A DNA stretch of 64,000 bases, taken from assembly GCF_009792355.1 (NCBI RefSeq), contig NZ_CP047045.1:496001-560000 (forward strand), in the 5' to 3' direction. Made by a program: the position numbers and the translations under genes. Source of the DNA: Terricaulis silvestris (lineage in GTDB: Bacteria > Pseudomonadota > Alphaproteobacteria > Caulobacterales > Aquidulcibacteraceae). Below, one piece after another: positions 44,923-54,171 of this stretch. Position 1 is the first letter of the stretch. Each line of letters begins with the position of its first letter. The notes below the pieces were generated by a model. That model searched no databases and was not told the origin of the DNA. It saw nothing but the letters and a program-made list of their open reading frames with translations.

Positions 44923-46343
44923 GTCAGGTGCGAGACCGTCTTGGTGTAGGTGTAGCCCTCAAGGCCTTCAGTGCCGCCTTCGCGACCGTAGCCTGAGTCC
45001 TTCGTGCCGCCGAACGGCGCTTCCGGCACGGTCGAAACGAAGTGATTGATAGCGAGCGCGCCGCATTCGAGATCGTCGGCCAGCTTGGCGGCGTTGCGCG
45101 CTGAATCCGTGAAGGCGTAGGCCGAGAGTGCGAAATCCACGTTATTGGCGCGGGCAATAGCGTCGTCCAGATCGCGATATGGCGTGACCAGCGCGAGCGG
45201 ACCGAATGGCTCCTCGGTCATGGCGCGGGCGTCGGGTGCGACGTCCGCGAGCACGGTGAGCGGATAATAATTGCCGGGCCGGTCGAGCCTTTTGCCGCCG
45301 GTCACAACACGAGCGCCGCGGCTGATGGCATCCGCCACATAAGATTCGATGGCTTCCAGCCGACGCGCGTTGGCGAGCGGGCCCATGATGCTGTCGGGAT
45401 CGTCACCTGGGCCGACGCGAATATCGGAAGCGCGCGCGCCGAACGCACGGACGAACGGGTCATACACGGCCTCATGCACGAAGAAGCGCGTGGGTGAGAC
45501 GCAAACTTGGCCGGAGTTGCGCGCCTTCGCGATGGCGGAAGCCTGCGCAACGTGATCGGCGCTCGCGTCCTCACAGACGATCACTGGTGAATTGCCGCCA
45601 AGCTCAAGGATGGCAGGCTTCATGTGCTTGCCCGCGAGGGCGCCCAAATGTTTCCCGACGGGCACCGATCCGGTGAACGTGACGAGGCGGACGTCTGGTT
45701 TCGGGATGAGGTGTTCCGAGATTTCGGATGGCGTGCCGAACACGAGATTTACCGCGCCCGCAGGCACGCCTGCGTCGACGAAGGCTTGCACCAGGGCCAT
45801 CGCGCCCGAGGGCGTTTCCTCCGCTCCTTTGAGAATGATGGTGCAACCCGCTGCCAGTGCGCCCGCGACTTTGCGCGTGGGCGAAGCGAGCGGGTAATTC
45901 CAGGGCGTAAACGCGGCCACCACGCCGAACGGATGGCGCGTCACCATCTGCCGCAAGCCGGGTCGCGACGGAACGATGCGACCGTAGAGGCGGCGGCCTT
46001 CCGCTGCATCCCACATGATGCGGTCGTGGGCGGTGCTCACTTCGACCCGCGCTTCGAAGAGCGTCTTGCCCTGATCCGTGACGACCGCGCGCGCTATGTC
46101 CTCGGTCCGGTCTTTCAGGATCGCCGCGGCGCGCAGCATGATCGTTTCGCGTTCGGCCGGGGCTGTGCGCGACCAGGTCTTCTCCGCGGCCACCGCGGCG
46201 TCGAGCGCGGCGTCCAGGTCGGCGGTGGTCGCGTGTGGCAGCTCGCCGGCAGACTCGCCGCTAGAGGGATTGATGATCGGCGTGCGTTTGGTGCTCGTCT
46301 TCCAAACGCCGCCAATGCAGAGCTTGATCTCGGGGTAGGACAT
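44919..46343 (-). CDS. NAD(P)-dependent aldehyde dehydrogenase, succinate-semialdehyde type
   Basis: 474 residues. NAD motif FTGSVPVGK, Glu in LELGGNSP, nucleophile Cys in NSGQVCVSPTR, end motif KDSGYGREGGTEGL. Resembles GabD-type enzymes that oxidise semialdehydes. Single leftward gene, divergent from the tandem acyl-CoA dehydrogenases. Confidence 0.93.
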   Translation of the reverse strand: MSYPEIKLCIGGVWKTSTKRTPIINPSSGESAGELPHATTADLDAALDAAVAAEKTWSRTAPAERETIMLRAAAILKDRTEDIARAVVTDQGKTLFEARVEVSTAHDRIMWDAAEGRRLYGRIVPSRPGLRQMVTRHPFGVVAAFTPWNYPLASPTRKVAGALAAGCTIILKGAEETPSGAMALVQAFVDAGVPAGAVNLVFGTPSEISEHLIPKPDVRLVTFTGSVPVGKHLGALAGKHMKPAILELGGNSPVIVCEDASADHVAQASAIAKARNSGQVCVSPTRFFVHEAVYDPFVRAFGARASDIRVGPGDDPDSIMGPLANARRLEAIESYVADAISRGARVVTGGKRLDRPGNYYPLTVLADVAPDARAMTEEPFGPLALVTPYRDLDDAIARANNVDFALSAYAFTDSARNAAKLADDLECGALAINHFVSTVPEAPFGGTKDSGYGREGGTEGLEGYTYTKTVSHLT

Positions 46344-46554
46344 CGCGCGCTTATGCTCGCCGGGTGGAGCGGAAAAGCAAGCGCTTAAACATCGTACTCT
46401 TATGAAGCGCGTTCATTCCCGCATCAGGAAAAGTGGGTTGCCGCGCAAGGCGGCGGAGCCGGACAAGTGTGATCGCGCGAGCGCTGTCCAAACCGCGCCC
46501 GCTTGCGCCGAATGGTGACGACAGCGCGTCGGGACGCCGTTAAGATAGGGTGAG

Positions 46555-47667
46555 ATGAACTTCGACTTCTCGGAGGATGCGAAAGCCATTCGCGAGCACG
46601 CGCGGGAATTTCTGCGTGAGCGTGTGCCGCCCGGCGCCGTGCGCCATCACATCGATGGCGGCGCGACCCACGATGTCGCTTTGTGGGCCGAGTTTGCGTC
46701 GATGGGCTGGCTAGGCGTTGCGATACCGGAGCAATTTGGCGGCTCGGGGTTGGGCTACGAAGCGGCTGCTGTGCTGGCCGAAGAGATCGGCGCCGTGGCC
46801 GCGCCTGTGCCCTTTGCGTCGACCGTGTATCTCGCGAGTGAAGCGCTGCTGCGTTTCGGCAACGCCGACCAGCAGCGGCGTTATCTGCCCGGCATCGCGG
46901 CGGGCGAACGCATTGGATGCTTCGCATTGTCTGAAGGCGAAGGTGAGCCAACTAACGCGCGCGTGCGTGGTCGCGTTACTGACGGCAAGCTGACCGGCGA
47001 GAAGATTCCGGTGACGGACGGCGAGGCGGCGCACTTTGCCATCGTGGTCGCGCTCGATGCGGACGAGCCGCAGCTGTTTATTGCAGACCTGGAACATCCG
47101 ACGGTTGAGCGCGTCGCACTGCGTACTTTGGATGCGGCGCGACCGCAGGCGGAGCTACGCTTCGCGGGTACGCCCGTCGAGGTGCTGGGTGATGGCCCTG
47201 GTTGGCCAGGCGTCGAAGCGCTTCTCGATCGTGCCGCAGTGCTATTGGCGTTCGAACAAGTGGGCGGCGCGCAGGCGGCGCTCGACATGGCCGTGGCATT
47301 CGCGAGGGACCGCTACGCCTTCGGCCGGCCAATTGGCTCCTTCCAGGCGATCAAGCACAAGCTCGCGGATATCTACGTTGCCGTCGAGATCGCGCGATCG
47401 AACGCGTATTACGCCGCCTGGGCGTTGGAACGGGACGCGGCGGAGCTGCCGCTCGCGGCGGCAACGGCGCGCAGTGCAGCGATTGACGCGTTTGATCTGG
47501 CGTCGAAGGAAAACATCCAAACACACGGCGGCATGGGCTTCACCTGGGAATCCGACTGCCACATCTACTACACGCGGGCAAAATCGCTTGGCCTGTTGAT
47601 CGGCGGCGCTCGGCATTGGAAGAACCGGCTGCTGCGCATCCTCGAAACGCGCAACGAGGCCGCCTGA
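46555..47667 (+). CDS. Acyl-CoA dehydrogenase, first of a tandem pair
   Basis: 370 residues. FAD-type helical domains with GRPIGSFQAIKHKLADIY and ENIQTHGGMGFTWESD. The usual catalytic Glu near the C-terminus is not seen (YYTRAKSLGLLIGG). The next gene, with one-base overlap, is a second acyl-CoA dehydrogenase; such pairs form alpha2beta2 enzymes in steroid side-chain oxidation. Ribosome site AGGGTGAG. Confidence 0.92.
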   Translation: MNFDFSEDAKAIREHAREFLRERVPPGAVRHHIDGGATHDVALWAEFASMGWLGVAIPEQFGGSGLGYEAAAVLAEEIGAVAAPVPFASTVYLASEALLRFGNADQQRRYLPGIAAGERIGCFALSEGEGEPTNARVRGRVTDGKLTGEKIPVTDGEAAHFAIVVALDADEPQLFIADLEHPTVERVALRTLDAARPQAELRFAGTPVEVLGDGPGWPGVEALLDRAAVLLAFEQVGGAQAALDMAVAFARDRYAFGRPIGSFQAIKHKLADIYVAVEIARSNAYYAAWALERDAAELPLAAATARSAAIDAFDLASKENIQTHGGMGFTWESDCHIYYTRAKSLGLLIGGARHWKNRLLRILETRNEAA

Positions 47668-48899
47668 TGGATTTCGACGACACACCGGAAGAAGCCGCCT
47701 TCCGCGCCGAGGTCCGCGCCTTCCTCGAAGCCAACACCACGCGCAAGGCGACGCAGCGCTCCTATCGCAAGCGCGCGCTGGACGAGGCCGATATTGCGCG
47801 CGCCAAAGTGTGGCAAGCGAAGAAGGCCGACGCCGGTTTCGCCGCGATCACCTGGCCGGTCGAGTATGGCGGCCGCGGCGGCTCGATGATGCAGCACCTG
47901 ATCTACCATCAGGAGGAAGAGCATTTCGTCGTTCCGCAGCACATCTTCAATCAGAGCATCGGGCTAGCGCTACCGACGATGATGACGCATGGCGCGAAGA
48001 CGCAAGTAGAACGCTTCGCAAGGCCCGCGCTACGCGGCGATGAAATCTGGTGTCAGCTGTTCTCAGAACCCGCCGCGGGCTCCGACCTCGGCGGCTTGCG
48101 GACGCGCGCTGTACGTGATGGCGAAGACTGGATCATCAACGGTCAGAAAATCTGGACCTCTAACGCCTACTTCGCCGATTTCGGCATGCTAGTCGCGCGT
48201 TCCGACTCCAGCGTCGCCAAGCACGCGGGATTGACCTTCTTCTGGATCGACATGAAAACGCCGGGCGTCGAAATTCGCCGCATCCGGCAAATCTCAGGCG
48301 CGTCGAACTTTTGCGAAGTGTTCTTCACCGACGTGCGCATCCCGGACGGCCAACGCATCGGCGCCGAAGGCGATGGATGGAAAGTGGCCATGACGATGCT
48401 CATGAACGAGCGCCTCGTTGTCGGCCAAGCGGAAGGACCCGATTTTGAGGACATCTTCGAACTGGCAAAGCTTGTGAAGGTTGATGGTGCGCCAGCAATT
48501 CAGGATAGCGCTGTGCGCGAGCGGCTGGCCGACTGGTACATCCAACAGCAAGGGCTGCGCTTCACCAAGTTTCGCGCCCAGACCGCGCTGTCGCGCGGCC
48601 AAACGCCGGGACCGGAAGCGTCGATCACAAAACTTGTCAGCGCCACCAAGCTGCAAGACATCGCCTCCTACGGCGTCGACCTCATGGGCATGGCGGGCGC
48701 GGTGATGGACCCAGGTGTCGCGCCGATGAATGCGTGGTTCCAGGAGGCGCTGCTCTATGCGCCTGGTAAACGCATCGCCGGCGGCACCGATGAAGTCTTG
48801 CGCAACATCATTGCTGAGCGCGTGCTGAAATTGCCGGCCGAGGCGCGCGCCGACAAGGACGTGCCGTTCCGCGACATCCCGACCGGCTCGAAGGGATGA
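47667..48899 (+). CDS. Acyl-CoA dehydrogenase, second of a tandem pair
   Basis: 410 residues. LFSEPAAGSDLGGL and GQKIWTSNAYFAD are flavin/substrate motifs; the end reads RIAGGTDEVLRNIIAERVLKLP, with AGGT where YEGT is classical. TGATG junction with the first dehydrogenase, ATGA junction with the ligase. Likely a heteromeric partner of the preceding protein. Confidence 0.93.
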   Translation: MDFDDTPEEAAFRAEVRAFLEANTTRKATQRSYRKRALDEADIARAKVWQAKKADAGFAAITWPVEYGGRGGSMMQHLIYHQEEEHFVVPQHIFNQSIGLALPTMMTHGAKTQVERFARPALRGDEIWCQLFSEPAAGSDLGGLRTRAVRDGEDWIINGQKIWTSNAYFADFGMLVARSDSSVAKHAGLTFFWIDMKTPGVEIRRIRQISGASNFCEVFFTDVRIPDGQRIGAEGDGWKVAMTMLMNERLVVGQAEGPDFEDIFELAKLVKVDGAPAIQDSAVRERLADWYIQQQGLRFTKFRAQTALSRGQTPGPEASITKLVSATKLQDIASYGVDLMGMAGAVMDPGVAPMNAWFQEALLYAPGKRIAGGTDEVLRNIIAERVLKLPAEARADKDVPFRDIPTGSKG

Positions 48900-51058
48900 G
48901 CATGGCCGCCTGGCTCAAGAACCATCGGCCGGTTTACAGGCACGCCGATCTGAAGCGGCTAATTGATCCGGCGACGATCGCCATCGTCGGGTTGTCGCGC
49001 AACGAGCAATCGCTTGGAGCACGCGCGCTGGCCAATCTGGGCAACGCGATCGATGCAAACATCTACGGCGTCAACCCGCGCGTGGACGAACTGCACGGCG
49101 TGCCTTGTTACGCGACGGTGGCCGAAATCCCGGTGCGCGTGGATTGCGCGATCATCGCGACGCCGATCGATGCGGTCGAGCCGCTCGTGGAGCAATGCGC
49201 CGCGGCCGGCGTAGGTGGGTGCGTGGTGTTCGCTTCTGGGTACGCAGAGACCGGCCTGCCAGAACGCGTGGTGATGCAGGCGCGGCTCGCGGAAATCGCG
49301 CGCACTTCCGGCATGCGCATTGTGGGGCCGAACTGTATTGGGCTCGTCAATAACGTGCGCCGGCTGGGGCTGCTGTTTGTGTCGACCTATGCATCAACGC
49401 CTTGGCGCGCCGGGCCGATCGGCCTCGTGTCCCAGTCGGGCGGGCTAGGACAAACCATTGCCCAAGTGGTTCAGCGCGGCGGGTCGTTCAGCCATTTCCT
49501 CGCCGCTGGCAATTCGTGCGACGTCGATGTGTGCGATTACGTCAACTATCTCGTCGACGATCCGAACTGCCGCGTAATCGCTTGCGTGGCGGAGGGCCTT
49601 AAGGATGGCGAGAGGCTGCTGGAAGCGGGCGAGCGCGCGCACAAGGCCGACAAGCCGATCATTATGTACAAGAGCGCGACGGCCGCCGCCGCTGCGAGCG
49701 CCGCGATGTCGCATACCGGCACGCTCGCAGGATCGAACGCGGCGTTTGACGCTGCCTACCGGCGCGTCGGCATCGTGAAGGTTGACAACATCGAGGATGT
49801 CTACGAGGCGGCCGCGTTCTTCGCGAAAGCCGGCCGGCCGAAGGCGAAAGGTGTCGCCGCGATGGGCGCGTCCGGGGGCGCGTGCGTCATCACGCTCGAT
49901 AAGGCCGAAGCCCATAACGTGCCCATGCCGAAGCCCACGGCCGAGACGCAAGCAGAGCTAGAGCGCCACGTTCCCACTTTTGGCTCGCCCGGCAATCCCT
50001 GCGATTTCACCGCGCAAGCAGGAACCGACAGGACGCTCTACCGTGCGTGCGGCACGGCGCTGCTAAGCGATCCGAACTACGCGGCGCTTGTCGTGATGAT
50101 GCCGAGCATCAGCGAGCGCCTGACGCCGCCGAACATCGCCCTCTACTCTGAATTGGCGGCAGCTGCCGGGAAGCCCGTGTGCATCTCGTGGATGTCGGAA
50201 TGGCGCGGCGGGCCGGGCGCCGAGCAATGCGAGAGTGACCCGAACGTCGCGCTCTTCCGCTCCACAGACGCGTGCTACCGGACTCTGAGCGCTTGGTTGG
50301 ATCGTGAGACCGCAGTCAAGGCAGAGCGCCCCCCGCCGCGCCTTGCGAAGAGCGATACGCAAGCAAAGGTTGCGCGCGATTTGCTCCGCCAGGCCAAGGC
50401 CAAGCTCAGCGAGCGTGAAGGAAAACAGGTGCTAGCCGCGTACGGCGTTCCAGTCACCTCAGACAGTCTCGTTGCGAGCGCAGATGCGGCAGTCGCCGCC
50501 GCGATCTCGATTGGCTTTCCGGTCGTGCTCAAAGTCGATTCACCGGACGTCGCGCACAAGACTGAAGCGGGTGTGGTGCGGCTCAATCTGGCTGACGCGA
50601 GCGCGGTTGGACGCGCCTACGACGAAATCATGACCACGGCGCAGCGTGTCTCGCCCAAGCTGCGCATCAACGGTGTGCTGGTGCAGCCAATGATCGGCAA
50701 GGGCCACGAAATTGTCGTCGGCGCGACGATCGATGCGACATTCGGGCCGATGGTTGTCGTCGGCATGGGCGGCGTGCTGGTCGAGATTTTGCGCGACAGT
50801 ACGGCGGAGCTGGCCCCTGTCAGCGCCACGCAGGCGCGGGCGATGCTAGCGCGGCTGAAGAGCTACCGCATTCTCGAGGGATATCGAGGCGATGCTGGCG
50901 TGAATCTCGACAAGCTCGCCGACATCATCGTGCGGGTGTCGCAGCTGGCCGTCGACCTAGCGGACCAGATTGCCGAGATCGACGTCAATCCCATCATAGG
51001 CGCAGGCGAACGGCTGATAGCGGTCGACGCATTGATCGTGCGCGCGGACGGAGCATGA
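48896..51058 (+). CDS. NDP-forming acyl-CoA ligase (acetate-CoA ligase family)
   Basis: 720 residues fusing CoA-binding, ligase and ATP-grasp domains. AIVGLSRNEQSLGA starts the CoA domain (about residue 24), the phosphohistidine is in AAMSHTGTLAGSNAAF (about 275), and the ATP-grasp half starts near 500 with LSEREGKQVLAAYGVPV. Activates a carboxylic acid to the acyl-CoA with ATP to ADP. Four-base overlaps with both neighbours mean one transcript 46555-51954. Confidence 0.92.
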   Translation: MSMAAWLKNHRPVYRHADLKRLIDPATIAIVGLSRNEQSLGARALANLGNAIDANIYGVNPRVDELHGVPCYATVAEIPVRVDCAIIATPIDAVEPLVEQCAAAGVGGCVVFASGYAETGLPERVVMQARLAEIARTSGMRIVGPNCIGLVNNVRRLGLLFVSTYASTPWRAGPIGLVSQSGGLGQTIAQVVQRGGSFSHFLAAGNSCDVDVCDYVNYLVDDPNCRVIACVAEGLKDGERLLEAGERAHKADKPIIMYKSATAAAAASAAMSHTGTLAGSNAAFDAAYRRVGIVKVDNIEDVYEAAAFFAKAGRPKAKGVAAMGASGGACVITLDKAEAHNVPMPKPTAETQAELERHVPTFGSPGNPCDFTAQAGTDRTLYRACGTALLSDPNYAALVVMMPSISERLTPPNIALYSELAAAAGKPVCISWMSEWRGGPGAEQCESDPNVALFRSTDACYRTLSAWLDRETAVKAERPPPRLAKSDTQAKVARDLLRQAKAKLSEREGKQVLAAYGVPVTSDSLVASADAAVAAAISIGFPVVLKVDSPDVAHKTEAGVVRLNLADASAVGRAYDEIMTTAQRVSPKLRINGVLVQPMIGKGHEIVVGATIDATFGPMVVVGMGGVLVEILRDSTAELAPVSATQARAMLARLKSYRILEGYRGDAGVNLDKLADIIVRVSQLAVDLADQIAEIDVNPIIGAGERLIAVDALIVRADGA

Positions 51059-51954
51059 GCATGGCCAAGTGGCTGAAGACCCAAGAGTTCATCACATTCG
51101 ATGTGAAGGACAAGATTTGCCGGATCACGATGAATCGGCCTGAAAAGCGCAACGCGCTTTCGCCGCAGCTCATCAAGGAAATACACGATGCGATGCTCGA
51201 GGCGGACGATCTCGTCGACGTGCATGTGATCGTGCTGCAGGGCGCAGGCAATGATTTCTGCGCCGGATATGACTTGGCTGCTGGTTATATCGAGGTCTCG
51301 CCGGAAGAGGCGAAGAAATATCGTACACGCATGGGCACGTTTGACGATGACGTGTGGACCATGACGCGCAAGATGCATCAGATGCTGATCATCCCGGACG
51401 TCCACAAACCGGTTATCGCAAAGGTGCAAGGCCGTGCGCTCGCAGGTGGATCGGAATTGGCGCTGGCGTGCGACATTGTCATCGCGGCGGACGACGCAGA
51501 GATAGGTCATCCCGGGGTGCGGGGGCTGGGTTCGCCGCCGATCAATTTCTGGTTCTACCACACGGGGCCGCAGTGGGCGAAGCGGCTGCTGCTCACGGGC
51601 GACTCTATTCGCGGCGAGGACGCAGCACGCATTGGCTTGGTGTTGGACTCCGTGCCCGCGGCGGAGCTTGACGCGGAAGTCAGCGATCTCGCGCGGCGCA
51701 TCGCGATCGTTGATCCGGAGATCACGGCGGCCAATAAGCGCGTCGTGAACATCGCAATGGAGTTGGCTGGAGCGCGAACGCTGCAGAAGCTTGCGACGGA
51801 AATCGACGCGCGGGCGCATCTCTCGCAAGGGCCGTTACGCAAGAAGTTCAAGGGCGATGTGAAGGAGGTTGGCGTGCGCGAGGCGATCAGCCGGCGCGAT
51901 GATCTCTTCGGCGGACGAAAGCCGCTGAGGATCCGTAACGGCGAGAAGAAATAG
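51055..51954 (+). CDS. Crotonase-family protein with altered active site
   Basis: 299 residues. NDFCAGYDLAAG oxyanion motif and GGSELALACD with the first Glu, but the second position reads IGHPGVRGLGSPP, with Gly where hydratases have Glu after the Pro. So it is likely not a simple enoyl-CoA hydratase; an isomerase, hydrolase or ring-opening activity is possible. Last gene of the coupled 46555-51954 operon. Confidence 0.9.
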   Translation: MSMAKWLKTQEFITFDVKDKICRITMNRPEKRNALSPQLIKEIHDAMLEADDLVDVHVIVLQGAGNDFCAGYDLAAGYIEVSPEEAKKYRTRMGTFDDDVWTMTRKMHQMLIIPDVHKPVIAKVQGRALAGGSELALACDIVIAADDAEIGHPGVRGLGSPPINFWFYHTGPQWAKRLLLTGDSIRGEDAARIGLVLDSVPAAELDAEVSDLARRIAIVDPEITAANKRVVNIAMELAGARTLQKLATEIDARAHLSQGPLRKKFKGDVKEVGVREAISRRDDLFGGRKPLRIRNGEKK

Positions 51955-51959
51955 TTGTG

Positions 51960-52898
51960 TTAGAGGCGGCGCTTCAGGAAATCGCCCGCCTTCGCGATGG
52001 CTTGACGTGCCAGCGCCACGTCGCGCCCCATCTGGATAAAGCCGTGAACGGCGCCCTTCCATTCCTCGAGTTCGGACGGGATGCCTACGGCCGCGAATTT
52101 CTCGTGCAGCAGGCGCGTGTCATCGGCAATGACGTCGAGATCGGCGAGACTGAGGTGGTGCGCGCGCAGGCCCGCGAGATTGGCGCGCAGCGGCGCCGCG
52201 AGGGGCGGCGCGGAGTCGAGCGCGCCAGGAACGTACTGGCGCCAATACCAGCGCATGCGTTCCGTCGTCAGGCCGTAGGCGCCCCCGCCATTCCGCGCAT
52301 GGCTCGGCGTGTCGAACTGTGGCGCGAAGGCGCCGTAGAAGAGCGCACTGGCGTGTGGGTATGGGCGGCCTGCGTCGCGCTCTGCAATGGCGAGCGCCAG
52401 GGCGAGGCTGGCGCCGCCGCTGTCGCCCGCGACGCCGAGCTTTGTGTCAGGGACGCCGAGAGCAGCGGCGTTGGCGACGAGCCAGCGCCAAGCCGCGATG
52501 GCGTCATCCAGCGGCGCCGGAAATGGGTGTTCGGGCGCGAGACGGAAGTCGACTCCCACCACGATGGCGTTCGCCGCGAGCGAAAGCCGTCGCATCACGC
52601 TGTCGTGTGTATCAACGTTGCACGTCACCCAGCCACCGCCGTGCAGGTAGAGCAGCGCGCGCTCGGTGGCGCCCGGCTTGAATATGCGCGCGCGCAGCGT
52701 GCTCGCCGGACCATCAATGGCGATGGTTTCGACCGTCGCGACCTCCGGCGTCCCGTCGTTGAAGAACAGAGCGGCGGCATTCGACAGCTCGCGGCCCTCG
52801 GCGATCGGCAACGTGGTGATGTCGAACGGCGTTGCGGCCGCCGCTTGCGCGGCGCGCGCGGCGCGGATTTCGGGATCGATTGCGTCTGGAGCGCTCAT
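51960..52898 (-). CDS. Alpha/beta hydrolase, HSL-type esterase
   Basis: 312 residues from ATG 52898; ATG 52958 is an alternative that would overlap the divergent amidohydrolase. HGGG at 86-89, Ser160 in GDSGGAS, Asp in DVIADDTRLL and His in AVHGF. Cytosolic esterase or lactonase of unknown substrate. Tail to tail with the crotonase gene. Confidence 0.9.
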   Translation of the reverse strand: MSAPDAIDPEIRAARAAQAAAATPFDITTLPIAEGRELSNAAALFFNDGTPEVATVETIAIDGPASTLRARIFKPGATERALLYLHGGGWVTCNVDTHDSVMRRLSLAANAIVVGVDFRLAPEHPFPAPLDDAIAAWRWLVANAAALGVPDTKLGVAGDSGGASLALALAIAERDAGRPYPHASALFYGAFAPQFDTPSHARNGGGAYGLTTERMRWYWRQYVPGALDSAPPLAAPLRANLAGLRAHHLSLADLDVIADDTRLLHEKFAAVGIPSELEEWKGAVHGFIQMGRDVALARQAIAKAGDFLKRRL

Positions 52899-52956
52899 GA
52901 GGCGCAATGCTATCGGCACACGAAGCGCAGCGCAAAGCAGCTCGGCTGCGGCGCCC

Positions 52957-53967
52957 ATGAGTAACGCTCAACCGCCGCACACAATGCAGGAACTGGACGC
53001 CTGGCAGTCAGGCGCGGCCGAGCCCGTGCTTGAGCCAGACCTGCCAATCGTCGACGCACACCACCACCTGTGGCATCGGCCGCTGCAGCACTATGGCGCG
53101 CCGGAACTCGGCGCGGATCTGGGTGCTGGGCACAATGTGCTCGACACGGTGTTCGTCGAATGCATGGCTGGCTACCGGCCGGATGGTCCCGAGCATCTGA
53201 AGCCTGTCGGTGAAACCGAATTCGTCGTGGCCGAGACCGCTGGCGCATCGGGCATGTGCGGGGCGATCCTGGGCCACGCGGACCTCACGCAAGGTTCGCG
53301 TGTGCGGGAAACGCTAGAGGCGCACATCACGGCGGGCGCCGGGCGCTTTCGCGGCGTGCGCCACCAGGCGCAATATGATGCCGAATTAGGCTCGATGTCG
53401 CGCAGGTCGCCGCCGCCGCATGGCCTGTTGGACGTGATGTTCCGCGAGGGGGTCGAGCAGCTGACTGCTCTTGGGCTCGTGCTTGATGTCTATCTCTACT
53501 TCACGCAGCTCAGTGAACTTGCGGCGTTCGCGCGCGCCGCGCCGGATACAACACTTATTCTCAATCACACCGGAACGCCGCTGGGCGTTGGTCCGTACGC
53601 GAACAATCGAGCAGAGGTGTTTGCGCATTGGGCGCAGGGCATCGAAGACCTGTCGGCGTGTCCGAATGTGTTGGTGAAGCTCGGTGGACTTGGCATGACG
53701 CAGTGCGGTTTTGGCTTTGAAACGCACGCTACGCCGCCAGCCTCACATGAACTCGCCGAAGTGTGGCGCCCTTACATCGAGACCGCGATCGCGGCGTTCG
53801 GACCACAACGCGCAATGTTTGAGAGCAACTTCCCGGTTGATAAGCAGTCCTGCAGTTACCGGGCGCTTTGGAACGCCTTCAAAATCATCACGCGCAACTA
53901 CTCCAGCGATGAAAGGCGCGACTTGTTCTGCAAAGCCGCGGCGCGCGCTTATAGGCTAAACCTCTAG
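52957..53967 (+). CDS. Amidohydrolase (amidohydrolase-related TIM barrel)
   Basis: 336 residues. Metal-binding VDAHHHLWH near residue 33, LNHTGTPLG and FESNFPVDK, as in 2-pyrone-4,6-dicarboxylate lactonase-like enzymes. Probably hydrolyses a lactone or decarboxylates a ring acid. Start at ATG 52957 or 52984, neither with a clear ribosome site. The divergent esterase begins 59 bases away. Confidence 0.9.
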   Translation: MSNAQPPHTMQELDAWQSGAAEPVLEPDLPIVDAHHHLWHRPLQHYGAPELGADLGAGHNVLDTVFVECMAGYRPDGPEHLKPVGETEFVVAETAGASGMCGAILGHADLTQGSRVRETLEAHITAGAGRFRGVRHQAQYDAELGSMSRRSPPPHGLLDVMFREGVEQLTALGLVLDVYLYFTQLSELAAFARAAPDTTLILNHTGTPLGVGPYANNRAEVFAHWAQGIEDLSACPNVLVKLGGLGMTQCGFGFETHATPPASHELAEVWRPYIETAIAAFGPQRAMFESNFPVDKQSCSYRALWNAFKIITRNYSSDERRDLFCKAAARAYRLNL

Positions 53968-53987
53968 GTTGCCGAGTAGTTCAAGAA

Positions 53988-54017
53988 CGCGCGCAAAACG
54001 CGATTTTCTTGCGCGCG
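53988..54017. repeat. Inverted repeat after amidohydrolase gene
   Basis: CGCGCGCAA-N12-TTGCGCGCG, perfect 9-base arms, 20 bases after the stop. No T tract follows on the plus strand, so termination is uncertain. Confidence 0.45.
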
Positions 54018-54171
54018 CGTGCAACATGACCAGTGCTCATTGACGCATACGATTATCTCGTTTGCCGCTCTTGCGACCCTCAACTCATGATCGCAGCCCA
54101 AGAAGAAAGCTCTCAGAGCTCGACGCGCGTTGCGCGGACCCTTGCAAGAAGCGAGGTTGGGGAGGGACGAA

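Noticed and set aside
46426-46437. GAAAAGTGGGTT string shared in part with the region at 42866
   Set aside because: About eleven bases only, without symmetry or common context; likely chance or a very degraded repeat.
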